DNA of 64,000 bases from an uncultured Shewanella sp. (GTDB lineage Bacteria > Pseudomonadota > Gammaproteobacteria > Enterobacterales > Shewanellaceae): positions 90,499 through 154,498 of the forward strand of contig NZ_CANMWS010000013.1 in assembly GCF_947501665.1 (NCBI RefSeq), read 5' to 3'. Under the pieces are notes generated by a model that did no database searches, was not told the DNA's origin, and saw only the letters and a program-made list of their open reading frames with translations. A program made the position numbers and the translations under genes. Below are positions 48,762-61,127 of this stretch, in pieces. Each line of letters begins with the position of its first letter. The stretch's first letter is position 1.

Positions 48762-50042
48762 CTAGTCCTTAATGAGACGTGCGTAATAAAAACCATCCAT
48801 ATTGTCTTGGCCTGGCGTAATTTGCCAGCCAATGGCATTTTTATCTTTTTGTTGAGTTAAGGGCACTAATTTAGCATCAGGTGTACGAGCTAAGAACGCT
48901 TTGACTTGTTCGCTATTTTCTTGAGGCAAAATAGAGCAAGTCGCGTACAGCAGTGTGCCTCCTGATTTTAGCCAGTGCCAGCAGTGATCAATGATAGCAG
49001 ACTGAATATTAGCAAGTTCTTCAATATCATTGTTTTTTCTTAGCCATTTGATATCTGGATGACGTCTAATTACTCCGGTAGCGGAGCAAGGAGCGTCGAG
49101 TAAAATCCTGTCAAATTTATCACCATGCCACCAACTTTGAATATTGGCGGCATCACCATGGATTAATTCTGCCTCTAATGACAAACGGTCGAGATTTTGT
49201 TGAACTCGTTCTAGTCTTTTTTCATCATTATCAACCGCCACTAATTTTATATTAGATTCGATTTCCAGAATATGACAGGTTTTCCCTCCAGGCGCCGCAC
49301 AGGCATCAAGGATGAGTTCGCCTGCCTGAGGAGCGAGTAAGCTTGCCGCCCATTGGGCAGCCCCATCTTGTACTGAAACCGCACCATGACTAAATTCAGG
49401 TAGTTGCATGACATCCATTGGGCTTTCAAGCAAAATAGCATCGTGGCTATTGCCCCCAATGGCAGGGATCGCTTGTGCATGTAAGCGAGTGAGATAATTA
49501 TCTCTTGATTGTACCTTTTGATTGTTACGTAGCCACATTGGCGGTCTGTTATGACTTTGCTCAATAATGTGCTGCCAATTTTCTGGATAAGCTGCTTTTA
49601 GGCGCTTAATGATCCAAGCTGGTGTATTGTATTGTAAGGTTTCATTGGCTGTTGACAGTGGCTTTTCTTGGCGTTGAATGTTTCTGAGTATGCCATTAAC
49701 GACTTTAACTAGGCCTTCAAATTTTAATTGTCTGCAAGCTTCGGCTGTTTCAGAAATAGCGGCATGGCTGGGAATGCGCGTAAAATATAATTGATAACAG
49801 CCAACCAATAATAATTGATGAACAATTCGTTGTTTGCCTTTAAGTGGCTTGCTCATGCAATCACTGACTTGTTTATCCAGTTGAGGTAAAACACGCATCA
49901 CTCCGTAACAGATTTCTGCCAGCAGCGCTTTGTCTTTTCCACTGGGAAGATGACGTTGTTGATCGGGAAGGGCGACTGAAAGAGACAGGCCTTTTTCTAA
50001 TACTTGAAAAATGACTTTTGCTGCCAATGCTCTTAAGTTCAT
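48762..50042 (-). CDS. rsmB: 16S rRNA m5C967 methyltransferase RsmB
   Basis: 426 residues (E. coli 429). N-terminal NusB-like RNA-binding domain (residues about 1-140), then a Rossmann methyltransferase with SAM motif [20 protein letters not shown]. The two cysteines of m5C enzymes are in [20 protein letters not shown] and [16 protein letters not shown]. Overlaps nothing; only four bases separate it from fmt, in the def-fmt-rsmB-trkA-trkH operon. Confidence 0.96.
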   Translation of the reverse strand: MNLRALAAKVIFQVLEKGLSLSVALPDQQRHLPSGKDKALLAEICYGVMRVLPQLDKQVSDCMSKPLKGKQRIVHQLLLVGCYQLYFTRIPSHAAISETAEACRQLKFEGLVKVVNGILRNIQRQEKPLSTANETLQYNTPAWIIKRLKAAYPENWQHIIEQSHNRPPMWLRNNQKVQSRDNYLTRLHAQAIPAIGGNSHDAILLESPMDVMQLPEFSHGAVSVQDGAAQWAASLLAPQAGELILDACAAPGGKTCHILEIESNIKLVAVDNDEKRLERVQQNLDRLSLEAELIHGDAANIQSWWHGDKFDRILLDAPCSATGVIRRHPDIKWLRKNNDIEELANIQSAIIDHCWHWLKSGGTLLYATCSILPQENSEQVKAFLARTPDAKLVPLTQQKDKNAIGWQITPGQDNMDGFYYARLIKD

Positions 50043-50046
50043 TTAA

Positions 50047-51024
50047 TTATTCAGCCTCTATAGCGTTATTGATAACAGCTGATGTCAGTAAAGTATTTGG
50101 AATGAACCAATCAGCTTTTGAGTTTAAAATATCGGCAAAGGGCAGGGATTTTTTGCCTGGCAGTTGTATGTGGGTCAGCACAATAACCCCGTCTCCAGTG
50201 GCAATATGTAAACCTGCTTTATTGGCCTGTATTATTGTACCGGGAAGGGCATTTGTTTGTGTATCACTGAGCTGACTTTGCCATACTTTAATGTTACTGT
50301 TTTGATGCTCAAAATAGCTCATTGGCCAAGGGTTAAAAGCCCTAATTTCACGAGATAAGGCTATCGCTGTCTTGTTCCAATCGAGTCTTGCTTCCTCTTT
50401 ACTGAGTTTGGCGGCGTAATTGGCTTGGCTATCATCTTGTTTGACAGGTGTTAAGGTCTTATTTGCAATACCACTGAGCCCTTCGATTAGCGCAGTGGGC
50501 CCTTGGGTTGCGAGTTTTTCATAAAGTGTTGCAGAGGTATCATTGTCTTCAATAGGCAGTGATGTTTTAAGTAACATGTCGCCAGTATCTAATCCAATAT
50601 CCATTTGCATTATGGTGACGCCGGTTTCAGTGTCCCCAGCCCACAAAGCACGTTGTATGGGGGCTGCGCCTCTCCAGCGTGGGAGTATTGAACCGTGGAC
50701 ATTAATGCAACCTAATGCTGGTGTGTCTAATATGGTTTGAGGTAATAATAATCCGTAAGCGACAACGACCATGATATCAGCATTTAATTCGGCAAGCGTA
50801 CGTTGTGCGGTTTCATCTTTTAAAGACTTGGGCTGCATCACGTTAATGTCATTGGCAAGAGCCAGTGCTTTGACGGGGCTGGCTTGCAGTTTCTTCCCTC
50901 TTCCAGCAGGCCTGTCGGGTTGAGTATAAACTGCGATGACATTATGATGTGAATCAAGTAAGGCTTGCAGATGGCGAGCCGCAAAGTCCGGTGTGCCTGC
51001 AAAAATGATATTGAGTGGTTTCAA
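50047..51024 (-). CDS. fmt: Methionyl-tRNA formyltransferase
   Basis: Formylates initiator Met-tRNA using 10-formyl-THF. 325 residues (E. coli 315). Signature [20 protein letters not shown] with the catalytic Asn-His, and [20 protein letters not shown]. The C-terminal tRNA-binding OB domain is present. Seven bases follow def. Confidence 0.97.
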   Translation of the reverse strand: MKPLNIIFAGTPDFAARHLQALLDSHHNVIAVYTQPDRPAGRGKKLQASPVKALALANDINVMQPKSLKDETAQRTLAELNADIMVVVAYGLLLPQTILDTPALGCINVHGSILPRWRGAAPIQRALWAGDTETGVTIMQMDIGLDTGDMLLKTSLPIEDNDTSATLYEKLATQGPTALIEGLSGIANKTLTPVKQDDSQANYAAKLSKEEARLDWNKTAIALSREIRAFNPWPMSYFEHQNSNIKVWQSQLSDTQTNALPGTIIQANKAGLHIATGDGVIVLTHIQLPGKKSLPFADILNSKADWFIPNTLLTSAVINNAIEAE

Positions 51025-51031
51025 GCGAGTT

Positions 51032-51544
51032 TTATCCTTGTTTAGCTTCTAAACGAGCGGCTTTTTCGAGTTTTTGTTTGATTCGTTGACGTTTTAATGG
51101 GGATAAATAATCAACAAAAAGCTTACCCGCTAAATGATCAAGTTCGTGTTGTAAGCAAATCGCAAATAATTCTGTGGCTTCAAGTGTAAAAGGTTGACCA
51201 TGACGATCGAGGGCTTTAATGGTCACAAATTCGGCGCGTTCAACTTCTGCATAGATCCCTGGCACCGACAGACAACCTTCTTCATTGATGAAATGTCCCT
51301 CTTTCTTTACTATTTCTAAATTAATAAATACATTGGGGCGCTCAATTTCATCTTGTAAATCCATTACGATCAGTTGTTGATGAAAATTGACTTGTGTTGC
51401 TGCCAGCCCAATACCTTTTTCTTCATACATGGTCTCAAACATATCATCAATTTTGGTTTGTAATTCCGGGCCAAAATCAGTGACAGGTTTAGCGACAGTT
51501 CTCAATTTTTCATCTGGAAAACGCAGTACTTTTAATAAACTCAT
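51032..51544 (-). CDS. def: Peptide deformylase
   Basis: Removes the N-formyl group from new polypeptides. 170 residues (E. coli 169). All three metal motifs are present: [18 protein letters not shown] (Cys ligand) and [17 protein letters not shown] (HExxH type). First gene of the operon and divergent from the dprA branch, although an alpha/beta hydrolase gene is inserted between them. Confidence 0.97.
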   Translation of the reverse strand: MSLLKVLRFPDEKLRTVAKPVTDFGPELQTKIDDMFETMYEEKGIGLAATQVNFHQQLIVMDLQDEIERPNVFINLEIVKKEGHFINEEGCLSVPGIYAEVERAEFVTIKALDRHGQPFTLEATELFAICLQHELDHLAGKLFVDYLSPLKRQRIKQKLEKAARLEAKQG

Positions 51545-51698
51545 ACATCCACTCTACTTTACTCAATTCGTTCAAACATGGCGTCACAGTGTATTGACGC
51601 TAAGGAATGGGACAATTTTAGTCCTTCGAGCCGCTCAATAACAGTAAAAGCTCGATATATGTGCAAATTTACTGTCAATTTTTGTGTAAACCGCTTTT

Positions 51699-52592
51699 TT
51701 ATGCTGAGATATGGTTCGAAATGACCGTGTTATTCATTATTTTCTCTTGATGATGAGATTGTTTTTTTGTGGGAGCCTGAGTGAGAAAAGTGACAATAGA
51801 TTGAATGACATTATGATCCCAGATAATGTTTCTATGACTGAGTCCTGTGGTTGTGATTATTGTTGAATTCTGCCAGAGAGTTTGGATCTTTTGAGCATGA
51901 AAGAAAGGAACTTCTTGGTCATGAGTGTCATAGATCATGAGTAATGGCCTGTTTTCTTGTAAGTACATTTTGCCTTGTATGAGTTCATTCCAAGTCAAGC
52001 CGATTTGAGACGCAACTTCTTGCTGGCAGATAGCCAGAGTTTGGGCATTAACCTTTAACGTGTTTTTCATAATATCTATGATAGGTAAAGGCGCGCTTGG
52101 TGCGCCGATGAGCACATAACGATTGGCTTGCAGTCCAAAAGCTCGGGCTCGCATTGCCATCATACCTCCCATAGAGTGGCCTACAATGGCAAATATGTCT
52201 GAAAACTGTGAACTTAAAGAATAAATATCTTGTGCCATAATATCGAAATTAGATCGCTTTCCTTTAGAGTGCCCATGAGCGGTGCAGTCGATGGCGATTG
52301 CTTGAAATCCTTGCTGAGCAATGGCAATACCAAGGGTGGCCATTTTGGCACCTTTAGCTTCCCATCCATGGCATAAAATGACAATAGGACCCTCTCCCCA
52401 TGACCAAGCTATATTCTCTGTTCCTGTTGCGCCTTTATAAGTTAATTTATTAGCTTGATTGAGTTGTAATGTTTCTCTGCTGGAGTCTGCGTACTTTTTG
52501 GGGCGTGAACATAAGTAGAGCACGATATAAGCACAGAGTGTTGAAGAAAAATGTCCTGTAAACTGTATTATTCTTTGTATGACTTTGAGCAT
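51699..52592 (-). CDS. Alpha/beta hydrolase
   Basis: 297 residues. Nucleophile elbow FAIVGHSMGGMMAMRARAFG (Ser), oxyanion region VILCHGWEAKGAKMATLG, acid in LLMIYDTHDQEVPF and C-terminal His in TTGLSHRNIIWDHNV. The N-terminus carries a hydrophobic stretch (FSSTLCAYIVLYLCS) that may anchor it in the membrane. Substrate unknown. It interrupts the usual def/dprA divergent arrangement. Confidence 0.88.
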   Translation of the reverse strand: MLKVIQRIIQFTGHFSSTLCAYIVLYLCSRPKKYADSSRETLQLNQANKLTYKGATGTENIAWSWGEGPIVILCHGWEAKGAKMATLGIAIAQQGFQAIAIDCTAHGHSKGKRSNFDIMAQDIYSLSSQFSDIFAIVGHSMGGMMAMRARAFGLQANRYVLIGAPSAPLPIIDIMKNTLKVNAQTLAICQQEVASQIGLTWNELIQGKMYLQENRPLLMIYDTHDQEVPFFHAQKIQTLWQNSTIITTTGLSHRNIIWDHNVIQSIVTFLTQAPTKKQSHHQEKIMNNTVISNHISA

Positions 52593-52801
52593 TTCATGTT
52601 TTCTGTTTGAGTCGGTGGAGTATGTAACATGTCATCTCAATGCATTTTTATAAAGAGGAAAATATATTCTTTTTATCAATCAAGGCTAATAAAGGATCTG
52701 TTCGTTATACTGAAATGATAAATAACACATGACTTGGGTTGTTGAACGTCATTTAATGGCTATCATTTAACAGTCTTAGATAAATAAGCAGGGAGCTTGT
52801 A

Positions 52802-53674
52802 ATGAAAGGAGGCGCTTTTTTTACTTTATTTATTTATCTGAGTGGCTTTTTGTTTGTGGGTTCTCTGTTAAGTAAACCGTTAATGACACTTGAACCTAAA
52901 GTGAGAGTGATCCCAAAACAAATGCCCATTTCTGTTTTAGACCTAGCATTAATTCGTCCTTATTTATCTCAAAATCTTATCGTATCGCCAAGCTGGCTTG
53001 ATACGCAATTTCTGGTTATTGGCAGTGATGAACCTTCAGCTCTATTTAGAGAAAATGACATTATCTATATTGATGGCGTATTACCGAAGGGAGCTTTATT
53101 GGGGATCTATCAGCAAGGAAGAGAGTTTGTATTAAGTTATTCGAAACAGGTTGAGCAAGAAGTGATATTAGCCGCGAGTGGATTAGTGATTGAGTCTGAT
53201 TCCATTTCGACGGTGAAAGTGTTGAGTAGTTTTCGGGAAATACAATTAGGGGATGTGATTTTAGTTCATCCCTCTTCTGTCACTATGCCTTCTTATTTTA
53301 TTCCTAAAGTTTCAAAGCTAAATTCGCCAGCGGTGATTATTGCTTCAGAGACGAAAATGACTGCAATGGGGATGATGGATGTGGTTTATTTGGATCAAGG
53401 ACGTTTACAAGGAGTAATGGAAGGGCATTTATTGTCGATTTTTGCTGAAGGAGAGCCAGCCACTTTAATTGGTAAAGGGCAAGTCGTGCGTCTTCATGAA
53501 GGGACGGCTTATGACAAAATGATGGCAAGTTATGATTGGGATCGAACCTTTGTCATGCCTCGATTTTATGCTGGTCAGCTGATGATATTTAAAGTGTTTG
53601 AGAATATGAGTTTTGGAATAATTATTGAAAATCAAAAACCCATTAGAGTGGGTGATAGTGTGGGTGACAGATAA
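52802..53674 (+). CDS. DprA-linked envelope protein lacking the usual LysM domain
   Basis: 290 residues with an N-terminal hydrophobic signal (FFTLFIYLSGFLFVGSLL). Gammaproteobacterial genes between def and dprA normally encode a LysM protein with an N-terminal LysM (KKGDTLWDI-type) domain and a longer C-terminal part of the form ...RVIP..IPLDAI.P.L...VV...YV..., G-IY..G and GL..GHVLAIY. This protein matches the C-terminal part (LEGH-equivalent VMEGHLLSIFAEGEPATLIG; AGQLMIFKVFENMSFGIIIE) but has no LysM motif. Ribosome-binding site AGGGAG. Role unknown; cell-wall binding by LysM would be lost. Confidence 0.72.
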   Translation: MKGGAFFTLFIYLSGFLFVGSLLSKPLMTLEPKVRVIPKQMPISVLDLALIRPYLSQNLIVSPSWLDTQFLVIGSDEPSALFRENDIIYIDGVLPKGALLGIYQQGREFVLSYSKQVEQEVILAASGLVIESDSISTVKVLSSFREIQLGDVILVHPSSVTMPSYFIPKVSKLNSPAVIIASETKMTAMGMMDVVYLDQGRLQGVMEGHLLSIFAEGEPATLIGKGQVVRLHEGTAYDKMMASYDWDRTFVMPRFYAGQLMIFKVFENMSFGIIIENQKPIRVGDSVGDR

Positions 53675-53700
53675 TTTAAGGAGCGTTTATTGTCGATGAG

Positions 53701-54792
53701 TTGGTTGACTGGTTAATTGTAAGCAGTGTGTCTGGGTTAGGACCTGCTCGGATAAAACAATTATCAAATACAATGCAAATAACAGAGTTGAGGGATAGGA
53801 TTGAAAGCGGAGTAACTAAATGGCCTTTTCAAGGGACATTGACTCAGACCGTTTTTAAAACGGATCTTGCTTTGGTGGAACTTGCATTACGTTGGCAAGA
53901 CAGTGATCCTGAACATCATATTATCTATCCGCAGCATTCGATGTATCCGCCATTATTAAAGGAATTGCCCGATCCTCCTTCAGTGTTATTTATTAAAGGT
54001 AATATTGAACATTTACTCATTCCTTCTATTGCGATAGTGGGGAGTCGTAGTGCAACACAAACTGGACTCACTATTGCTTATCAATTGGCTTCAGAGTTAG
54101 CCCGTATGGGACTCAATGTGGTCAGTGGCATGGCTATCGGTATTGATGGAGCGGCGCATCAAGGTGCACTTGATGTAAATGGTACTTCATTTGCTGTATT
54201 GGGTACCGGAGCTGATATTATCTACCCAAAAAGACATGCTAAATTGTATTATGTTCTTTCTCAACAAGGTTGTATTGTCAGTGAGTTTTGGCCACAAGTG
54301 AAAGCCTATGGGGGGAATTTCCCTAAACGTAATCGTATTATCAGTGGTCTTTCTATGGGGACTTTGGTCGTTGAAGCGGCGAGAAAAAGTGGTTCTTTAA
54401 TCACGGCGAGATTAGCGATGGAGCAAGGTCGAGAAGTGTTTGCTGTTCCTGGCAATATTTTAACGGGTCAAAGTCAAGGTTGTCATGATTTATTGCGCAA
54501 TGGTGCCAAATTAGTCGATAATGCGCAGGATATCGTCGAAGAATTACCAGCTTTATGCGATTTTCACCTTGAACAAGTGAAAAGTCGTCACCATATAGAG
54601 GTGGATAAAGCCTCTGATTTGCCATTTGCCTCCCTGTTAGCTAGTGTTGGTTATGAGACCACACCAATTGATGTCGTGGTTGAGCATAGTGGAAAAACCA
54701 TAGAGCTAGTATTAGAGCAGTTGCTTGAATTGGAATTGCAAGGGTGGGTTACTGCTGTACCCGGTGGTTATGTAAAATTAAAGAGGAGCTAA
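53701..54792 (+). CDS. dprA: DNA-processing protein DprA/Smf
   Basis: About 363 residues. DprA loads RecA on incoming single-stranded DNA in natural transformation. Rossmann-like core: [55 protein letters not shown] and [20 protein letters not shown], with a C-terminal winged helix. The 5' end is odd: in this frame only TTG 53701 or ATT 53689 can start, whereas AAGGAG (53678-53683) is well spaced for TTG 53690 or ATG 53696 in the neighbouring frame. Adding one base just after ATG 53696 would connect them. So the start may carry a one-base deletion. Confidence 0.9.
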   Translation: MVDWLIVSSVSGLGPARIKQLSNTMQITELRDRIESGVTKWPFQGTLTQTVFKTDLALVELALRWQDSDPEHHIIYPQHSMYPPLLKELPDPPSVLFIKGNIEHLLIPSIAIVGSRSATQTGLTIAYQLASELARMGLNVVSGMAIGIDGAAHQGALDVNGTSFAVLGTGADIIYPKRHAKLYYVLSQQGCIVSEFWPQVKAYGGNFPKRNRIISGLSMGTLVVEAARKSGSLITARLAMEQGREVFAVPGNILTGQSQGCHDLLRNGAKLVDNAQDIVEELPALCDFHLEQVKSRHHIEVDKASDLPFASLLASVGYETTPIDVVVEHSGKTIELVLEQLLELELQGWVTAVPGGYVKLKRS

Positions 54793-54794
54793 CC

Positions 54795-55268
54795 ATGTTT
54801 GATATCCTCATGTATTTATTTGAAAACTATGTTCATGGTGAAGTAGAGTTACTTGTCGATGAGGACGAGTTGACCAAAGAACTGACACGGGCTGGATTTC
54901 ATCAAGCCGATATTATAAAGGCTTTAACTTGGCTAGAATGTTTAGCAGACTTACAGGAGAGCGATAAACCTTACTTATGTGATCATACGCAACATTCTTT
55001 TCGGATTTATACCCAAAATGAAATGGATAAAATCGATGTAGAAAGCCGTGGCTTCTTGCTCTTTTTAGAGCAGATTAAGGTGTTAAGTGTTGAAACTCGA
55101 GAAATGGTGGTTGATCGAGTGATGGAAATTGATGAAACGACACTGGGCTTAGATGATTTGAAATGGGTAGTATTGATGGTGTTATTTAATGCACCGGGAC
55201 ATGAATCCGCTTATGAACAAATGGAAGATTTGATTTTTGAGCAGCCAGATGGACGGCTTCATTCTTAA
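54795..55268 (+). CDS. smg: Smg family protein (DUF494)
   Basis: 157 residues, same as E. coli Smg. ATG 54795 ([20 protein letters not shown]) matches the family start and has GAGGAG upstream; an earlier in-frame ATG at 54744 lies inside dprA. Function unknown, conserved beside dprA. Followed by the hairpin terminator at 55320. Confidence 0.95.
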   Translation: MFDILMYLFENYVHGEVELLVDEDELTKELTRAGFHQADIIKALTWLECLADLQESDKPYLCDHTQHSFRIYTQNEMDKIDVESRGFLLFLEQIKVLSVETREMVVDRVMEIDETTLGLDDLKWVVLMVLFNAPGHESAYEQMEDLIFEQPDGRLHS

Positions 55269-55319
55269 GATCTGATAATAAGGGGCAAGGTTTTAGTTAA
55301 AGTGTGCATGTTAAGTAAT

Positions 55320-55343
55320 AAAAGGAAGCGAAAGCTTCCTTTT
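55320..55343 (+). terminator. Terminator after smg
   Basis: A 10-bp stem AAAAGGAAGC/GCTTCCTTTT closed by a GAAA tetraloop, followed by further T (TTTTTT in total). Classical intrinsic terminator. Confidence 0.85.
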
Positions 55344-55433
55344 TTGATCCGATAAGACTTGTTAGAATAGGCTTTATTCGACTTCATTATTGAATGAATA
55401 TGTGAAAGCTCCAGACACTTAATTGAGAATATC

Positions 55434-55988
55434 ATGGTAAAAATCGATCAAGGTTTATTTCAGTCTTATTCCAAAGTGCAAGAGGTTTGTCCTTTGTGCC
55501 ACGGTAATCTCATGATCAAAAACAGTAAGCATGGTGGATTTCTAGGGTGTGAGCATTACCCGACTTGTGATTATACTCGGCCATTGGTGCAAATGGAGCA
55601 TATTGAAGCGCAAGTGATAGCGGGGTCCAAATGTCCTGATTGTGGCAATGAATTAGCCGTGAAATCGGGGCGGTTTGGATTGTTTATTGGTTGTACGCAA
55701 TATCCTCAATGTCATTACATTGAAAGGCATTCACAAGATGAAAACAATGATATTGTGCGTTGTCCTATTTGTCAGGAAGGGGATTTAGTGCATAAAACCA
55801 GTCGATTTGGAAAGAGTTTTTATGCGTGTAGTGGTTATCCTGAGTGTAAGTTTATTGTGAATTATAGACCGGTAGCAGAGTCATGCCCGAAATGTGACTT
55901 TTCAATCTTAGTGGAACGTAAGGGAGCGACAGGCTTACGTGTTGAATGTCCTAGAAAATCATGTAAATACAAACGAGCTATTGAATAA
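55434..55988 (+). CDS. yrdD: Topoisomerase-type zinc-finger protein YrdD
   Basis: 184 residues with four repeated C4 zinc ribbons of the topoisomerase I C-terminal type: [20 protein letters not shown] followed by [27 protein letters not shown] followed by [27 protein letters not shown] with CSGYPEC; and a final CPKCDF...CPRKSCKY. Predicted nucleic-acid binding. Matches E. coli YrdD (180) in length and place, between smg and tsaC. Confidence 0.92.
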   Translation: MVKIDQGLFQSYSKVQEVCPLCHGNLMIKNSKHGGFLGCEHYPTCDYTRPLVQMEHIEAQVIAGSKCPDCGNELAVKSGRFGLFIGCTQYPQCHYIERHSQDENNDIVRCPICQEGDLVHKTSRFGKSFYACSGYPECKFIVNYRPVAESCPKCDFSILVERKGATGLRVECPRKSCKYKRAIE

Positions 55989-56032
55989 AGCTATGTTGCT
56001 TTTTAAACATCTATGAAGTTATTGAGGAAATA

Positions 56033-57971
<1,939 letters not shown>

Positions 57972-58158
57972 TGATTACTGTACTTACCTTAATAGAAACC
58001 TGCTGAGATTATAATGATATTTTTGATAATGGGTAATAGGGTGGCAGTGTATTGTATTTTTGCACCTGTTAATATTTTGCTACAAATTGATTTAATTATT
58101 AACTGTATTTTTGTTAATAACTTGGTTAGATTAAGGCAAAATAATAATAGGAAGTAAT

Positions 58159-59556
58159 ATGATTAGATTTGCACCGTTATTAAGCATAATTACGGTATCT
58201 GTAATACTCTCTGGATGCGAACAGGCTCAAGAACACGCACCCCATGTGAGTATTGATCAAAATCCTTATCCAAGTACTTACCAAGCCTTACCTCACAGTA
58301 TGACGTTAGTGACCAATGCCACTGTGTTAACGGCTGCTGGAAATAAGCTTGAGAATACAGATTTATTATTTACCCAAGGTAAAATTACCGCAATTGGTAA
58401 GCAACTGGCTAAAACGAATACTATTGCCAATGACGTGACGGTTATTGATGCAACGGGTAAGTGGATCACACCGGGTATTATTGATGTTCACTCTCATTTA
58501 GGTGTTTATCCTAGTCCGGGGACATCGTCACATCAAGATGGTAATGAAATGACTTCCCCTGTGACTGCTGAAGTTTGGGCAGAGCACAGTGTATGGCCTC
58601 AAGATCCAGCCTTTAATCGTGCCCGTGAAGGGGGAGTGACGACACTGCAGATTTTACCCGGCTCAGGTAATCTTATCGGTGGGCGTGGGGTGACGTTAAG
58701 AAATGTACCTGCCGTTACTATGCAAGGAATGAAATTTCCAGATGCACCTTATGGATTAAAAATGGCGTGTGGTGAAAACCCAAAAAGGGTTTATGGTAAG
58801 CGCAAGCAAGAGCCTATGACGCGAATGGGAAATATGGCCGGATATCGTCAAGCATTTGCAGAAGCAACAGAATATAAACGTGCATGGGATCAATATGATG
58901 CCGATTATGCCGCGGGATTAAATCCTACCCCTCCGAAAAGAGACTTGACTAATGACACGCTGAAAGGGGTCTTAGAAGGCGATATTTTGATCCATAATCA
59001 CTGCTATAAATCTGAAGAAATGGCGATGATGATAGATTTAGGTAAAGAGTTTAATTACCACTCTGGTACTTTCCATCACGCCATAGAAGCATACAAGATT
59101 GCCGATCTACTCGCTCAAAATGGAAATTGCGCCGCAATGTGGCCTGATTGGTGGGGATTTAAAATGGAGGCCAATGATATGGTTTTAGAAAATGTCGCAA
59201 TAGTCGATGCTGTGGCGAATTCTTGTGCTGTGGTTCATTCAGATTCTAATATGACGATTCAACGTTTAAATCAAGAGGCGGCCAAAATTATGTATAACGC
59301 TAATCGACATGGATTTGCGTTAACCGAGGCGGATGCCATTCGTTGGATCACACTCAATGCTGCACAGTCTCTAGGTATTGCGGATAAAACGGGGTCAATT
59401 GAAGTTGGAAAAAATGCTGATATTGTGATTTGGGGGAGTAACCCTTTCAGTGTTTATGCGCAAGCAGAACAAGTTTTTATTGATGGGGCTAAGGTATTTG
59501 ATCGTCAAGATGATGCTTATCGAGCAACAAGTGATTTCATGTTAGGTCAAGGTTAA
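58159..59556 (+). CDS. Amidohydrolase lipoprotein (first of a pair)
   Basis: 465 residues. Lipoprotein signal with lipobox in SVILSGCEQAQE. Metal-dependent amidohydrolase with the HxH motif (GIIDVHSHLGVYPSPG), later histidines (ILIHNHCYKSEE, YHSGTFHHA) and metal Asp region VVHSDSNMT. The ending GSIEVGKNADIVIWGSNPFS is typical. Probably periplasmic or outer-membrane attached; the substrate may be a cyclic dipeptide, hydantoin-like amide or peptide. Coupled (11-base gap) to a second amidohydrolase. Confidence 0.9.
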   Translation: MIRFAPLLSIITVSVILSGCEQAQEHAPHVSIDQNPYPSTYQALPHSMTLVTNATVLTAAGNKLENTDLLFTQGKITAIGKQLAKTNTIANDVTVIDATGKWITPGIIDVHSHLGVYPSPGTSSHQDGNEMTSPVTAEVWAEHSVWPQDPAFNRAREGGVTTLQILPGSGNLIGGRGVTLRNVPAVTMQGMKFPDAPYGLKMACGENPKRVYGKRKQEPMTRMGNMAGYRQAFAEATEYKRAWDQYDADYAAGLNPTPPKRDLTNDTLKGVLEGDILIHNHCYKSEEMAMMIDLGKEFNYHSGTFHHAIEAYKIADLLAQNGNCAAMWPDWWGFKMEANDMVLENVAIVDAVANSCAVVHSDSNMTIQRLNQEAAKIMYNANRHGFALTEADAIRWITLNAAQSLGIADKTGSIEVGKNADIVIWGSNPFSVYAQAEQVFIDGAKVFDRQDDAYRATSDFMLGQG

Positions 59557-59567
59557 GGGATAAGGCA

Positions 59568-60821
59568 TTGAAAAAATTTAATGGTTCATTATTAGTGATG
59601 TCAATGTTGGTGGCTATCGCCTCTTGGACTGCTCAGGCACAAACGCTTGCGATTACTAATGCGAAAATTTACACCGCGACAGAGCAAGGTGTATTGGCTA
59701 ATGCATCAATTGTAATGGAAGCGGGTAAAATCATAGCAGTCAATCCTGAGAATATTGAAGCCGATACGATTATTGATGCTCAAGGAGGAGTACTGACACC
59801 GGGCTTTATTGGTGTGATGAACGCTTTAGGTTTAGTTGAAATAGAGTTGGAATCAATCACTCAAGATAATAAAGATAAAAAAGCAGATGTGACATTTGAT
59901 CCTAGCCTTGGATTTAACCCTAAAAGTACGGCAATCCCTTTTGCCAGAAAAGGCGGGATCACACGCAATGTTGTTGCAGCCAGTGCTGAAAAAGACAGTA
60001 TTTTTGCAGGGCAAACCATTACAGTTGAATTGACGGGAGAATGGGATAGCATTATTGCGACTGAGCAAGCCTTGTTTTTGAAATTAGGTGCCGTTAAGGA
60101 AGGCTCTCGTATCGTGGGGATGCAAGTGCTCAAAAATAAGCTAGAAGAGCGTCAGCAAGCTGCAAGTGAAGTGATTCAAAAAGCGACTGCCAACTCTTTA
60201 AAAGCCGAATCAGTGAGAGAGAATGCTGTTATCGATGCGGTACTTGCAGGTAAAAAAACATTAATTGTTAGAGTTGATCGCGGCAGTGATATCATACAAC
60301 TGATTAAACTTAAGCAGCGCTTTGGTTTGAAGTTAGTGCTGCTTGGCGCGGCTGATGCTGTAGCTGTAGCGCCGCTATTGGCGAAAGAGAATGTCCCGGT
60401 GGTGATGAATGCGATGCGCAATTTACCTGAAAGTTTTGATTCTTTGAATAATGCTTCAAATAATGCGGCTAAATTAACTCAGGCTGGTGTTAAGGTTATT
60501 TTAACAACTGGTGGTGATGCTCATGGTATTTATGCTTTACGCTACAACGCTGGTCATGCCGTTGCAAATGGTATGGAGTATAGTGCAGCGATGAGAGCCG
60601 TTACTGCAAATGCCGCTGATATTTTCCAGCTTGATGCGGGACGGATTGCAGTTGGTCAGTCAGCAGATGTGGTGTTGTGGAATGATGATCCATTTGAATA
60701 TAGTAGTCATGTACAACAAATGTGGATAGCAGGTAAAGAACAACCCCTTGAAAGTCGTCAAGACTTACTTCGAGATCGTTATATGACAAAATCAAGTATG
60801 CCTGCGGCTTATTCTCAGTAA
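59568..60821 (+). CDS. Amidohydrolase-like secreted protein, HxH motif lost (second of pair)
   Basis: 417 residues from TTG 59568 (MKKFNGSLLVMSMLVAIASW), with AAGG upstream; signal peptide cleaved near AQA-QT. At the place of HxH it has LTPGFIGVMNALGLVEIELE, so both first-shell histidines are missing. Later motifs persist partly (LTTGGDAHGIYALRYNAGHA, VGQSADVVLWNDDPFE). It may be a non-catalytic partner of the preceding amidohydrolase, or use another metal site. Confidence 0.85.
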   Translation: MKKFNGSLLVMSMLVAIASWTAQAQTLAITNAKIYTATEQGVLANASIVMEAGKIIAVNPENIEADTIIDAQGGVLTPGFIGVMNALGLVEIELESITQDNKDKKADVTFDPSLGFNPKSTAIPFARKGGITRNVVAASAEKDSIFAGQTITVELTGEWDSIIATEQALFLKLGAVKEGSRIVGMQVLKNKLEERQQAASEVIQKATANSLKAESVRENAVIDAVLAGKKTLIVRVDRGSDIIQLIKLKQRFGLKLVLLGAADAVAVAPLLAKENVPVVMNAMRNLPESFDSLNNASNNAAKLTQAGVKVILTTGGDAHGIYALRYNAGHAVANGMEYSAAMRAVTANAADIFQLDAGRIAVGQSADVVLWNDDPFEYSSHVQQMWIAGKEQPLESRQDLLRDRYMTKSSMPAAYSQ

Positions 60822-61127
60822 CTTTAGGGGCTGATGATCTTTGGTGATTGTTTCTGCATCATAAATGTTGTCCGTAGGATCCGGCTAAACGTGTTTTACT
60901 TTTTCTTAAAAGCCATTTTTATTTAAAGAAAAGGAGCTTCAAATGGCTAGCCGTCACCTAGCTTATCGAGATTAAAACATGTTTATCTCGAGCATAATTT
61001 AATTATAGAATATTAATTGTCTCTAATGTAGATAGTAAAAAAGAATAGGGTTAGTCTAGAATGGCTAACCCTATTTTTTTTTGTGGTTTGAGGTATCATG
61101 GCTCTACGAAAAATGAGGATAAAATTG
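60822..61127. other. Intergenic region amidohydrolase pair / aroE
   Basis: About 300 bases. It holds a strong intrinsic terminator (61044-61082). Nothing else is supported; the frame extension of aroE to 61098 is untypical. Confidence 0.5.
61044..61082 (+). terminator. Intrinsic terminator after the amidohydrolase pair
   Basis: A perfect 11-bp stem AATAGGGTTAG/CTAACCCTATT with a ten-base loop followed by seven further T. It ends 45 bases before the aroE start. Confidence 0.85.
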
